A stretch of DNA of 64,000 nt from CAYWLQ01 sp964458775 (GTDB lineage: Bacteria; Myxococcota_A; Polyangia; JAAYKL01), in assembly GCA_964458775.1 (NCBI GenBank), contig CAYWLQ010000002.1:1-64000 (forward strand). The letters run 5' to 3'. The notes beneath the pieces were generated by a model. The model worked only from the letters and a program-made list of their open reading frames with translations, was not told where the DNA came from and did not search any database. Below are positions 36,515 through 46,092 of this stretch, one piece after another. The position numbers and the translations under genes were made by a program. The first letter of the stretch is position 1. Each line of letters begins with the position of its first letter.

Positions 36515-36533
36515 CAACAAGAATGTTGTTTTT
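36515..36533 (+). terminator. Intrinsic terminator after the DUF3467 gene
   Basis: CAACA (36515-36519) pairs with TGTTG (36524-36528) across AGAA, followed by TTTTT. The stem is short. It overlaps the stop of convergent serC. Confidence 0.5.
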
Positions 36534-37617
36534 AACTATTGGCCTTTTTAAAATCAGCCATAAATGAGGCAAGACGTTCGGCACCTTCTATCGGCATGGC
36601 GTTGTACATTGAAGCTCGGCATCCTCCTACGGATCGATGACCTTTTAAGCCGTCCATTTCGGCAGCTTTTGCTTCTGAAATAAATTTCTTTTCCAGCTCC
36701 TCGGTTGGCAATCTAAAACAAACATTCATTCTGGAGCGTGATGAAACATCCATGGGACAACGATACCAGCCGCCGGATTCATCTATCGCTTTGTAAACTG
36801 TGGAAGAGCGTTTAATTGCTCTGTTTTCCATTTCTTTGATTCCGCCTACTTCTTTTACCCAGTCCAAAGTTAGCTTAATCATGTATATTCCGAATACCGG
36901 CGGAGTGTTGTACAAACAATCCTTCTCTTCATGAACTGCGTAAGAAAGATAAGAAGGAAGACTATCGGTTGATCTTTCCAAAAGATCTTTTCTGATAATT
37001 ACAAAACCTACTCCGGCAGGTCCCAAATTCTTTTGTGCTCCGCCGTAAGCCATGGCTAAACGACTCCAGTCTATAGGACGAGACATTACGTGAGAGGACA
37101 CATCAGCTATTAGAGGTACAGCACCGGTCTCGGGAAATTCGTGAAACTCAATTCCTCCGATAGTCTCGTTTCCTGTAATATGAAGGTATGCAGCCTCCTG
37201 ATTAATCTTCAGCTCAGAGGCTTTCGGTATGCGAACAAAGTTTTCACTCTCACCTGTCCATGCAATATCAGTTGAAGCTAGTTTCTTGGCTTCTTTTATG
37301 GCTGCCTTTGCCCAAGAACCGGTATTTACATATTGTACAGTTTTTCCCTGAGCTAAATTCATAGGTGCCATGCAAAATTGTAAAGTAGCTCCACCCTGAA
37401 GCAACAACACAGAGTAGTTCTCGGGAACGGCCAATAACTCTCTAAGAGACAACAATGCTCCTTGATGAACTTCGTCATAGCCTTTGCTTCTATGACTCAT
37501 TTCGATCAAAGACATTCCATTATTGTCATAATTTACAAATTCGGCTTGCGCCTTTTCCAGAGCAGGCAGGGGTAATGTACATGGACCTGCTGCAAAATTA
37601 AAAATTCTTTTTGCCAT
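36532..37617 (-). CDS. serC: Phosphoserine aminotransferase
   Basis: A 361-residue PLP enzyme, class V fold, converting 3-phosphohydroxypyruvate and glutamate to phosphoserine. The start reads MAKRIFNFAAGPCTLP, the PLP lysine lies in YGGAQKNLGPAGVG, and the C-terminal block is GHRSVGGCRASMYNAMP. ATG at 37617 has GTGAGG 7 bases upstream; the in-frame TTG at 37623 is less likely. It follows serA by 9 bases in a serine-synthesis operon. Confidence 0.96.
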   Translation of the reverse strand: MAKRIFNFAAGPCTLPLPALEKAQAEFVNYDNNGMSLIEMSHRSKGYDEVHQGALLSLRELLAVPENYSVLLLQGGATLQFCMAPMNLAQGKTVQYVNTGSWAKAAIKEAKKLASTDIAWTGESENFVRIPKASELKINQEAAYLHITGNETIGGIEFHEFPETGAVPLIADVSSHVMSRPIDWSRLAMAYGGAQKNLGPAGVGFVIIRKDLLERSTDSLPSYLSYAVHEEKDCLYNTPPVFGIYMIKLTLDWVKEVGGIKEMENRAIKRSSTVYKAIDESGGWYRCPMDVSSRSRMNVCFRLPTEELEKKFISEAKAAEMDGLKGHRSVGGCRASMYNAMPIEGAERLASFMADFKKANS

Positions 37618-37626
37618 TGTCAAACC

Positions 37627-38499
37627 TCACTTCTTGGAGAATTCCTCAATTATTTGAACTACTGTATCACCGATTCTGAGAAGATTTTCCTTGGTTGATG
37701 CTCCCACGTGAGGCATGAGCACCACATTTGGTGCATTAATCAGCGGGGAATTCTCCGGAGGATCGGAATACCAAACATCATTTCCATAACCGGCAAGCTT
37801 GCCGGATTCCAAAGCTGCTACAACATCTTCTTCAACAACGCATTTTCCGCGTCCAGTATTAATAATTATTGCACCGTCTTTCATTTTGGCGATGTTGTCT
37901 TTGTTTATCATCTTTGCGGTTTCTGTTGTAAACGGCATGTGCAAAGATAAGTAGTCAGCTTGAGAAAGCACTTCGTCTAGAGCTTTCATCTCAGCATAAT
38001 CCGATGAAGTAACGTATTTGTCGTATGCAATTACTTTCATTCCAAAAGCTGCTGCTCTCTTGGCTACTTCTGTAGCAATGCGTCCTATTCCAAGAAGACC
38101 TAATGTCTTTTGAAAAAGTTCGGTTCTTTTGATTTCTTTTTTTAGAAATTGTCCGTTCAACATACCATTGTGCCCTGTAACAATCTTGTTGGGCACTGCC
38201 AACATAAGGGCCATTGCCAACTCTGCGACCGCCACAGAAGAAGCCTCCGGTGTATTTCTAACTTCAATACCGCGAGATTTTGCAAATTCGGAGTCAATGT
38301 TGTCAATTCCTACTCCGCCGCGAATGATCAACTTTAAGTTCGGCGCTGCCTCGATATAATCTTTAGTACACTTGGTCTTAGAGCGAATTAGAACAACGTC
38401 AGCCTCAGCAACGCGAGAGGTGTCACTGAATACTTCACCGAATTTCTCCAATCTACCCGGAAGACTTGCATCAAAAGCATCGGAAATGAGAATTTTCAT
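37627..38499 (-). CDS. serA: D-3-phosphoglycerate dehydrogenase, short form without ACT domain
   Basis: A 290-residue NAD-dependent 2-hydroxyacid dehydrogenase, first enzyme of serine synthesis. Features are the Arg in IIRGGVGIDNID, the Rossmann loop LGLLGIGRIA, Glu in DPPENSPL and the catalytic His in MPHVGAS. It ends after the catalytic domain, without the ACT domain that gives serine feedback in long forms. The start at 38499 has AGGAGA 6 bases upstream; the frame remains open further upstream but without family similarity. Operon with serC supports the assignment over other hydroxyacid dehydrogenases. Confidence 0.92.
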   Translation of the reverse strand: MKILISDAFDASLPGRLEKFGEVFSDTSRVAEADVVLIRSKTKCTKDYIEAAPNLKLIIRGGVGIDNIDSEFAKSRGIEVRNTPEASSVAVAELAMALMLAVPNKIVTGHNGMLNGQFLKKEIKRTELFQKTLGLLGIGRIATEVAKRAAAFGMKVIAYDKYVTSSDYAEMKALDEVLSQADYLSLHMPFTTETAKMINKDNIAKMKDGAIIINTGRGKCVVEEDVVAALESGKLAGYGNDVWYSDPPENSPLINAPNVVLMPHVGASTKENLLRIGDTVVQIIEEFSKK

Positions 38500-38873
38500 T
38501 TTGTTTCTCCTTGTCGCTAAAATATAGGCGCAAAATTGTATCGCCCTTGCGGCGCGAAAAGCTATATTGCTTTTTAATAGAAAGAACAACCTCAAAAACA
38601 TACTGTAACAAAAAGGAATATTGGAATTACAGGGTGTTACAAAAGTTTGCGTTTGTATTTTTTTTCAGGTTTCCAAACGACAAATTTTTCATGAAAATTA
38701 GGTCGCCATCAGACAGTACTAATTTTTATTATTTTGATAAAAGAAATATCTCATCTAAGTTGTATTGAGGCTCTTAAAGAAAAAAAACCACTAAAACGTT
38801 TTATCTATCTGAAAAAAACAGGTATTTTAATTATACAAAACTGTGGCTCCTACAAGACAAAGGGCAATTGGCA
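38500..38873. other. Divergent intergenic region between serA and a GH5 gene
   Basis: AT-rich, 374 bp. It must hold promoters in both directions. I see no clear consensus promoter, hairpin terminator or RNA gene. Confidence 0.4.
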
Positions 38874-40673
38874 ATGATGACAGACTATAGCAAGCGATTA
38901 ACAGCCGTTTTGTTGTCGATGTGTTTTTTTGTGTTTGCACAAAGAACAGTAGCAGAAGTCCCGCAGCCTCATGGAGGTTTTGTTACAGCAGAAGGTACCA
39001 AGTTAAAACTGAACGGAGGAGGTTTCTATTTTAGCGGAGTAAACTCTTACTCCATTCTATACTCAGAAGCTGAGGCTGAACAACAATTTGAAATTCTGTC
39101 TGATATGGGTGCCAATGTACTTCGCTTTTGGGGTTTTTGGAACGGTGAGGACTTAAATCCTCAGCTGGATGAAGACGGTAGAATTATACGGCAGGGCACT
39201 CCTGATACAGATATTTACGGGCGATATGTTCTCCAATCAAAGCCCGGCGTATATCCCGAACAGGGTTGGCGAAGAATGGATTATGCTATTTATTTGGCGC
39301 ATGTTTACGGTATCAAACTTATAATTCCGCTTATGAATCAATGGCCTGAATTTGGAGGAATTGATTTGTATCTCAACTGGGTCGGTATTGATATAAACCC
39401 GCCTCCGGCATTTGAAGGTCATTACAGAAGAGAGAATCATATCAAGGAATATCGCGGATTGTTTTGGGACAGTACCAATCCTAATGAACCAAGAATGAAC
39501 AATCTTACAGATAAAGAGAAAAAAGCCTGGTTGTCGGCAAGCGCAAACGTGAAACAAATTTATCTAGACTACGTTACCTATATGCTCAACCGAGTAAACA
39601 CATATACCGGTATTGCCTATAAAGACGACCCGGCAATTATGATTTGGGAAATCTTTAATGAACCGAGGTTCGGACCCTGGGGCGGAAATTCAGATTGCGA
39701 TAAGGTAACAAAGTGGTTGGCCGATGCAGCTGCTCATATCAAATCGATCGATAAGAATCACCTTGTTGCCACCGGAGAAGAAGGTTTTATGAGGGAAGGC
39801 ACCAATAGCTTGGGCAGGGTTACCTATCCGTGGAAAGCCGGGAGCGGTGAGGGAATAGATTTTGAAATGACAGCGGGGCTTGATGATATTGACATTCTTA
39901 GTATCCACTCATGGCCGTTTCAGTGGAACTTATGGGAAACCAGCGAAGGTGATAACGGCAGGGATTTATCTAGCACCAAGGAATACTCTGACCCTGAAAC
40001 AGGAGCGCCTCTTTTTGAAAAGTTTGTTGCTGAGTGGATAGAAGAGCATGTTCGAATTGCAGAGGAACACAATAAACCGATTTATTTGGGTGAGTTCGGC
40101 TATCAGATTCTAAGGGCTGGAGAATCAACTCTTGGGCTTAGAGACAGCATCTTTCAAGCGACATACGATACTTGTAAAACAGCCGAAATTACCGGTGCGA
40201 CAGTCTTTAACATTCTGGCTTCTCATGATGTCGATTCAGCTGTTTACACAGGACCTATGGAGCGTAAGACTATGCTTATGGGGCAGATCAATGATGTCAT
40301 TATGCCGCACGATTTGGATTATAAGTTCGATGTATATTGTCCTGAAGACGAAAGTACTTGTAACATAATTCGTGAGTTCTCAATTTTTCAAAATGCACGC
40401 ATTGAAAATCCGGATCTGCCCTTTGATCCTCCATGTCTATCTCCGCAAACAATATGTGATGATAAGTGCATTTTTACAGATTCGCATCCTGATCACTGCG
40501 GACAATGCGGAACGGTTTGTAAAAAAAATGAAACCTGTGAGTTAGGACAATGCACGCTTATTGTTGACACCTATAACGAACAATTAAATGAGGGTGATGG
40601 GGGCTGCAGTATTATAAGGCTGAACAGGTCTGCGTCTAACTGGAAAACGCTGACAGCTGCTTTGCTGTTGTAA
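38874..40673 (+). CDS. Secreted GH5-like glycoside hydrolase (mannanase/cellulase type) with Cys-rich end
   Basis: A 599-residue exported enzyme with a GH5-type (beta/alpha)8 barrel. The signal peptide ends near FAQRTVAE. The acid/base Glu is in WEIFNEPRFG (about residue 263) and the nucleophile Glu in IYLGEFGYQ (about 407), the spacing expected for clan GH-A. Sequence around MGANVLRFWGFWNGED resembles endo-beta-mannanases. A Cys-rich segment (about 525-565; C-x6-C-x3-C ... C-x2-C-x3-C) follows, then GGCS and a hydrophobic tail ending TALLL, like a cell-surface anchor. A paralogue follows 44 bases downstream. Confidence 0.88.
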   Translation: MMTDYSKRLTAVLLSMCFFVFAQRTVAEVPQPHGGFVTAEGTKLKLNGGGFYFSGVNSYSILYSEAEAEQQFEILSDMGANVLRFWGFWNGEDLNPQLDEDGRIIRQGTPDTDIYGRYVLQSKPGVYPEQGWRRMDYAIYLAHVYGIKLIIPLMNQWPEFGGIDLYLNWVGIDINPPPAFEGHYRRENHIKEYRGLFWDSTNPNEPRMNNLTDKEKKAWLSASANVKQIYLDYVTYMLNRVNTYTGIAYKDDPAIMIWEIFNEPRFGPWGGNSDCDKVTKWLADAAAHIKSIDKNHLVATGEEGFMREGTNSLGRVTYPWKAGSGEGIDFEMTAGLDDIDILSIHSWPFQWNLWETSEGDNGRDLSSTKEYSDPETGAPLFEKFVAEWIEEHVRIAEEHNKPIYLGEFGYQILRAGESTLGLRDSIFQATYDTCKTAEITGATVFNILASHDVDSAVYTGPMERKTMLMGQINDVIMPHDLDYKFDVYCPEDESTCNIIREFSIFQNARIENPDLPFDPPCLSPQTICDDKCIFTDSHPDHCGQCGTVCKKNETCELGQCTLIVDTYNEQLNEGDGGCSIIRLNRSASNWKTLTAALLL

Positions 40674-40717
40674 ATGTTTTTTAGGTATAATTTAGCCCAT
40701 AATTCAAGGATGCTGAC

Positions 40718-42118
40718 ATGAACTTTTACACTTTGCGAATCGTCCGAATAGTAACTTTATCTTTGTTAGTTGTATCTTTAGGATGCGGTGCAATTCGTCA
40801 TCCGCCTAAACCGCCTGAACCGGAATATATGGATATGACAGATAAACTAGTATTGTTGGATGTTGAAACAACAACGATACCCTCTGCCATTTTTGTAAAA
40901 GACGGCAAACCGTTTTGTTTTACAGGGACTAATAACTATTACGTTATCTACAATTCCAAGGCAATGGTTGATGATGTTATGGATAGAGCTGTTCAAATGG
41001 GACTTGATGTGTTTCGAATTTGGGGGTTCATAGATAAAGGATCTATAGATGAATCAGTTCCAAGTGTTGATGACCAGTGGGAAGAAAAAGGATCCAAAAA
41101 CGGTTGCTATTTTCAATACTGGGATACAGAAAACAACCGCGTTGCCGTTAACGAAGGAGAAAACGGCCTTCAAAAGCTGGACTATGTACTTCACGCTGCT
41201 CGCAAGCGAGGTCTAAAGCTAATTATTGTGCTAACCAATAGTTGGCAGGATTTTGGCGGAATGGATCAGTATGTACGCTGGTTTAATAAAAATTATCATC
41301 ACGAATTCTATACCGATGAGATTTTACGACAGGCGTTCAAAAACTGGATAAGTACTTTGATAAACAGAAAAAATGTTTTTGACGGGATGATATACCGTGA
41401 TGATCCGTCAATTTTTGCGTGGGAATTGGCAAACGAACCCAAATGTCGAAATCATTCTCAATTCGATTCTCTGACAGGTTGGGACACCAATACCATAGTA
41501 AAATGGGCGGATGAGATGAGCAGATATATAAAGGAGATAGACCCAAATCATCTAGTAGCTGTGGGTGATGAGGGATGGCTCAATACCGGAGAGAATCATT
41601 GGTCAAGACAAGGTTATGACGGTGTGGATCATGAAGCCTTATGTGCGGTTGAAAAAATAGATTTTTGTACTTTTCATCTTTATCCCGATGATTGGGGTAC
41701 CGGTGTCAGACTGGGTAATCATTGGATAAAAGATCATATAGAGATAGCCAAACGACTTAACAAACCCACTATTTTGGAAGAATACAACACTAAAGTTAGG
41801 CGAAATCAAAAAGACATGTCTATTACATGGGGCTGGGAAAGAAGAAAAACAGCGCTGACTAACTGGACCAATTTAATGAAAAGTCATGGAGGAAACGGAA
41901 TGCTTTTTTGGATGCTGTCAGGTTCTGATGATGTAAACGGAATATATCCTGACTATGATAATTATGGAGTTTATCAAGATGAACAAACAGGAGATCTTAT
42001 ACAAAGCATGGCAGAAGATTTCAAAGCAAACGCTTCTGCATGCAAGTTAGCAGAAACCCATATAAAAGAGCTTCCCATAAGTGAATTCATTACAGTAGCA
42101 AGGCCTACAAAACAGTAA
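40718..42118 (+). CDS. GH5-like glycoside hydrolase lipoprotein
   Basis: A 466-residue lipoprotein paralogue of the preceding gene. The lipobox is VSLGC after MNFYTLRIVRIVTLSLLV. Catalytic Glu candidates are in WELANEPKC (residue 240) and TILEEYN (354 or 355). The block MGLDVFRIWGFIDKG parallels that of its neighbour. Expected to hydrolyse mannan or another beta-glycan at the cell surface. The pair probably comes from a tandem duplication, with different anchoring (lipid versus C-terminal tail). Confidence 0.87.
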   Translation: MNFYTLRIVRIVTLSLLVVSLGCGAIRHPPKPPEPEYMDMTDKLVLLDVETTTIPSAIFVKDGKPFCFTGTNNYYVIYNSKAMVDDVMDRAVQMGLDVFRIWGFIDKGSIDESVPSVDDQWEEKGSKNGCYFQYWDTENNRVAVNEGENGLQKLDYVLHAARKRGLKLIIVLTNSWQDFGGMDQYVRWFNKNYHHEFYTDEILRQAFKNWISTLINRKNVFDGMIYRDDPSIFAWELANEPKCRNHSQFDSLTGWDTNTIVKWADEMSRYIKEIDPNHLVAVGDEGWLNTGENHWSRQGYDGVDHEALCAVEKIDFCTFHLYPDDWGTGVRLGNHWIKDHIEIAKRLNKPTILEEYNTKVRRNQKDMSITWGWERRKTALTNWTNLMKSHGGNGMLFWMLSGSDDVNGIYPDYDNYGVYQDEQTGDLIQSMAEDFKANASACKLAETHIKELPISEFITVARPTKQ

Positions 42119-42158
42119 CACTTGGTTTTGAATTGTTAGTTCTAAAGAGATGCTTTAG

Positions 42159-44222
42159 TTATTCAATGACGATTCTGTTGCGACCTTCTTTTTTTGCTGA
42201 GTAAAGGCGCTCGTCTGCAATTCTGAAGAGTTCGTCAGCTGTATATCCGTCTAATCTTAATTCGGCAATACCGCTTGAAAATGTACAGTGAAATCTTTCC
42301 TTTCTTTCTCCTTCAAATTCAATGCTGCGAAACTCATCCAACAGACGAGACAAGATCATTTTTGCTGCATACTTATTTTCACCATGAAAAACTACGGTAA
42401 ACTCCTCCCCTCCCCATCTGCCCCTAATATCCATAGCTCTAAATCGATTTTTGAGAAGCTTGCCCAATCCTGCCAATACACGATCACCTGTAAGGTGGCC
42501 GTAGGTATCGTTGACATATTTAAACCTGTCTATGTCAAGCAAACATAGAGTAACCGGGAGGTTGTATCTTAAACCCTCTGCAATTCTCACTTTAAACATC
42601 TCTATAAAGGCTCTTCTGGATGGAAGAGCAGTAAGCGCGTCTTTATCTGCACGCTCTTTGTAAAGGCGTATTCGTTCCAGTCTTACTCCTATTCGAGCCA
42701 GAAGTTCTTCTTTGAGTACCGGCTTTTGAATATAGTCATCCCCTCCGGCTCGAAAACATTCAAGCCTCATTTTGGGATCAGCCTCCGCTGTGAGAAACAG
42801 GATTGGTACTTCCTTCCACTGGGTAGTTGATCTTAGCATGCGACAGACATCAAAACCGCTGATTTCGGGCATTAAAACATCGAGGAGCATTACGTCAGGT
42901 TTTACCAGGTCAGCTCGCTCTAGTATTTCTTTGGGATTGTCTAGGGTGTCTGCATAAAATCCTTCTTGTCGTAAAATTGCAGCCACATGTTCTCTAAAGG
43001 GTTCATCATCATCTATTACCAAAACTCGATAGCGATTTTGAGCTTTTTCTATTAGAAAATGCTGTACGACTTCGACGAGATCATCTCCTGACACCGGCTT
43101 TTTCAAAAAATGCGTTGCACCTGCATGAGCGGCCGCCACTCTATTTTCGATAGAGCAGTCGACAGACATTAAGGCAATGGGAATATTTTCCAATCCGGGC
43201 ATTTCCCGAAGAATCTCAATGCAGTTGATAATGTGTCCTTCGTGCATACAGGACAAATCCATTATTGCTCCGTCAAGTGTACAAGCAGCTGCCCAGTCTA
43301 AAACCTGCTCTCGGTTAACAGCAGGTTTAACATCAATACATCTATTGTGACCCAGAAGAACAGTTTGCCTTACAGATTCTCTATTGCTATCGGCAAATAA
43401 TACTGTGGCAACATTATCAGTGTGCGGTTCTACCGACACTACGAGACTAAGTCGATCGGGGATTGTCTCAGCCCTACGGAATTCTTCCCATATTTTTTTC
43501 CAGCGTTCCGGTGAAGGATTCTGTCCTGCGATGAAATCCTTTATTTCATCATCAATGAAACTGGTAATATCGCTTACTTCTGAAAAACCGAGAGTTCCGG
43601 AGGTTCCTCTTAATGTATGAGCCAATGTATGAGCTTTGTTAAAGGTCTCCAAAGAAAGTTCTTGATGAGCAAGAGTAAGAGCTTCTTTGAGGTTTTTCAG
43701 TTCATGGGGTAATCTATCACGATATTCATTCTTGATTTTCTTTATTGCTGAGTCAATAGAAGGAGCGGACAAAGAATAAGGCGATTTGTTAGGGTTGCTG
43801 CCTAATTGCAGATCATGCGGATCAATCGGCGGATCAGAAAGACAACTGTAAGCACTATGTCCGATAAGATAAGTCTCAATTTCAATGATTAGTTCTTTGG
43901 GTGAAAGAGGCCCCTTAACCAGTCGGTACTGTTCGTAAAAATTGTTTTCGAAGTCTGAATCAAGATCATAGGATGAGTCAGCAATTAACATTAATTTTAT
44001 ATGCTGATCAGACTCTCTTATCAAATGTAACAAATTTGCACCGCTAAGTCCGGGCAAATCATTGTCAACAACCGCCAGCGCAAAATTCCAATCGCGTATC
44101 GTATCAATTGCTTCATCAGAATTAGAGGCTTCATAAACTTCATAATCGCGGGCTCTAAGTTGAACCGCAATTTCTTTTCGATAACCGGCCACATTGTCCA
44201 CAAGTAGAATTTTTGCCGTCAT
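42159..44222 (-). CDS. REC-Hpt-REC-REC-GGDEF diguanylate cyclase
   Basis: A 687-residue multi-receiver signalling protein. Order: REC1 (1-118; Asp in VVDNDLPG), Hpt (about 150-235; His in AHTLRGTSG), REC2 (about 270-390; Asp in AIMDLS), REC3 (about 397-515; IDDDE, MLLDVLMPEISG, IQKP), GGDEF (about 525-687). The active loop is GGEEF, and the RAMD five residues before it is an intact RxxD inhibitory site, so product feedback by cyclic di-GMP is expected. An internal Hpt next to several receivers suggests an intramolecular phosphorelay. No kinase gene adjoins. Confidence 0.93.
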   Translation of the reverse strand: MTAKILLVDNVAGYRKEIAVQLRARDYEVYEASNSDEAIDTIRDWNFALAVVDNDLPGLSGANLLHLIRESDQHIKLMLIADSSYDLDSDFENNFYEQYRLVKGPLSPKELIIEIETYLIGHSAYSCLSDPPIDPHDLQLGSNPNKSPYSLSAPSIDSAIKKIKNEYRDRLPHELKNLKEALTLAHQELSLETFNKAHTLAHTLRGTSGTLGFSEVSDITSFIDDEIKDFIAGQNPSPERWKKIWEEFRRAETIPDRLSLVVSVEPHTDNVATVLFADSNRESVRQTVLLGHNRCIDVKPAVNREQVLDWAAACTLDGAIMDLSCMHEGHIINCIEILREMPGLENIPIALMSVDCSIENRVAAAHAGATHFLKKPVSGDDLVEVVQHFLIEKAQNRYRVLVIDDDEPFREHVAAILRQEGFYADTLDNPKEILERADLVKPDVMLLDVLMPEISGFDVCRMLRSTTQWKEVPILFLTAEADPKMRLECFRAGGDDYIQKPVLKEELLARIGVRLERIRLYKERADKDALTALPSRRAFIEMFKVRIAEGLRYNLPVTLCLLDIDRFKYVNDTYGHLTGDRVLAGLGKLLKNRFRAMDIRGRWGGEEFTVVFHGENKYAAKMILSRLLDEFRSIEFEGERKERFHCTFSSGIAELRLDGYTADELFRIADERLYSAKKEGRNRIVIE

Positions 44223-44362
44223 ACAAACCTGTATTGTTCTTCCACGTTCTTACTATATCAAAATAGTCCTAATTTGAAACGAAGCAACTCATATTAAAGA
44301 ACGAAGAATCACTTTCAGTTTTAGAGAAGAAAAAGTATCGAGAACAAATCTATAATTCTGAA

Positions 44363-45790
44363 TTACCAACCAAGAGCTGTTATCATTGTTTCGCCATATC
44401 TTTGTCCCATCTTTATAACCGAAGCATGATCAAAGTGATATTGGTCCATTACGGCTGTTCCTTCTTGGCTAACCCAGTATCCCATAGGAAGCATATCTGC
44501 TGCTTGGTGTACTAAAGTATTGTGACCGCTGCAGCATCCTCCGGCCGGAAGTTCTCCAAGAATAAAGGGCACATCATAATTTGCTCCCCAAGCTTGCTTA
44601 ACCTCATTATACAATTGTACAACTTTGCTCGGCCAGGTGGGTTGTCCGCTGTCTGACTCACCCTGGTGGAAAATAATTCCTTCAAGTCGTGCGTTCGGTG
44701 ACTGTTTTGCAATGTTAATTCGGTTGAGAATTGCCTGATGATGGGATCCGCCCGAAATGAAAGTATTAATAGATTCACCGCTCTCGCCGGTAGGAATAAG
44801 ACCGATAGTATGACCTGCCGGCAGTTTTTCAAGAAGGGTTTTGGCGAACCACATGCCGGGGCATACATTGTTGGAGGGATTCCAACCCTTCTCTCCGGGA
44901 CAGTCATGCAAAGGAGGAGTAGCCAGATTCCACTGACCGGCCGGTTTGTTGCATCCTCCCAAAACCTTTAGTCTTTCATCATTATTTTTGTCAGAATCTT
45001 GATAAGCAGCAACTCCCACAATGTTAGATTGTCCCATTAGAATAAAGATATGAAATACTGGATCAGAATCGCCATCGCTGTCTGAATCCGTATCGGTATC
45101 TGAGTCTGTGTCAGAGTCTGTATCTGTATCTGTATCAGAGTCAGCATCAGAGTCAGCATCAGAGTCAGCATCAGCGTCAGAGTCAGCATCAGCGTCAGTG
45201 TCAGAGTCTGTATCTCCGTCAGTTACACCTGACATATCACAACATTTATATCCGGATTCTGTACATGTAGAACCGGCTATTTCTATGCCTCCCAAGGAAA
45301 CACAGTGAGCCTGGCAGACACCGGGTTCCGGACAGTCATCAGCATCGGTATCGGTATCTGTATCAGTGTCGGTATCAGTGTCGGTATCAGTGTCGGTATC
45401 AGTGTCAGTATCAGTGTCGGTATCTGCATCACTGTCTGAATCCGAGTCAGCATCAGCATCAGCATCGGCATCAGTGTCAGTATCGGCATCGGCATCAGCG
45501 TCGGCATCGGCATCAGCGTCGGCATCGGCATCGGCATCAGCGTCAGTATCGGTGTCAGCATCAGCGTCAGCGTCAGTATCGGTGTCAGCATCAGCGTCAG
45601 CATCAGCATCAGTATCGGTATCAGCATCAGCATCGGCGTCAGTATCAACATCTGCATCTGAATCCGCATCCATTGTTCCATTTTCGTTAGAATCGGTATC
45701 AATGTTATTTGTTTGAGGGTCTGCACAAGCAAAAATAACAAGTGACAAACAAGATAAACATTTAAAAAATAAAGGCGATTTTTGAGACAT
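44363..45790 (-). CDS. Asp-repeat lipoprotein with Cys-rich module and SASA/CE6-type esterase domain
   Basis: A 475-residue surface protein. A signal peptide (MSQKSPLFFKCLSCLSLVIF) ends at AC. Then (Asp-Ala/Thr)n repeat (about 40-152), one Cys-rich unit (C-x3-C-x12-C-x6-CC, about 158-182), a second Asp-Ser/Thr/Ala repeat (to about 243) and an SGNH-like hydrolase domain (about 245-475). The domain has the GQSN block (Ser near 254), IFHQGESD, and DQYHFDH near the C-terminus, as in sialate O-acetylesterase/CE6 acetylxylan esterase families. Likely removes acetyl groups from polysaccharides outside the cell; the two GH5 enzymes are nearby. AGGAGA precedes the ATG by 7 bases. Confidence 0.88.
   Translation of the reverse strand: MSQKSPLFFKCLSCLSLVIFACADPQTNNIDTDSNENGTMDADSDADVDTDADADADTDTDADADADADTDTDADADADTDTDADADADADADADADADADADTDTDADADADADSDSDSDADTDTDTDTDTDTDTDTDTDTDTDTDTDADDCPEPGVCQAHCVSLGGIEIAGSTCTESGYKCCDMSGVTDGDTDSDTDADADSDADADSDADSDADSDTDTDTDSDTDSDTDTDSDSDGDSDPVFHIFILMGQSNIVGVAAYQDSDKNNDERLKVLGGCNKPAGQWNLATPPLHDCPGEKGWNPSNNVCPGMWFAKTLLEKLPAGHTIGLIPTGESGESINTFISGGSHHQAILNRINIAKQSPNARLEGIIFHQGESDSGQPTWPSKVVQLYNEVKQAWGANYDVPFILGELPAGGCCSGHNTLVHQAADMLPMGYWVSQEGTAVMDQYHFDHASVIKMGQRYGETMITALGW
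45070..45225 (-). repeat. Hexamer repeat coding for (Asp-Ser/Ala/Thr)n
   Basis: Tandem GAYNNN hexamers linking the Cys-rich unit to the esterase domain. Mostly Asp-Ala and Asp-Ser near the N-terminal side, Asp-Thr and Asp-Ser toward the esterase. Confidence 0.85.
45340..45675 (-). repeat. Hexamer repeat coding for (Asp-Ala/Asp-Thr)n
   Basis: About 55 tandem hexamers after the signal peptide, also with an 18-24 bp higher-order period (DADADADTDTD). Confidence 0.85.
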
Positions 45791-46092
45791 AAGGCTTTCT
45801 CCTTTTTCGACAAGTTAAGTGAAAAAGCTTGGCAGTTTCAGCTCATCATATCAAACAAAACAATCGTAAAAACAGTATCTTCTTTGTCTGTACAAGTTTA
45901 TCGCATGCTGCAAATGTGCGCAGGCAATGAGTTTCTTGATGTGCTTAACCCATCGGTTACATTCTGATGAAACCCTCAGCTATTTAGATTATTGAATTTA
46001 GTCCCTTTAAATTCCAATAAAATTCTTGATACATACTCACTCATCTGGCTCTCAACCTTCATTTTTGATATGTATTCGCATCAAGGTGATTT
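45791..46092. other. Divergent intergenic region before the ketosynthase operon
   Basis: 302 bp that must carry the promoter of the radical SAM-ketosynthase operon. I find no consensus -35/-10 pair or sigma-54 site I would defend. Confidence 0.4.
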
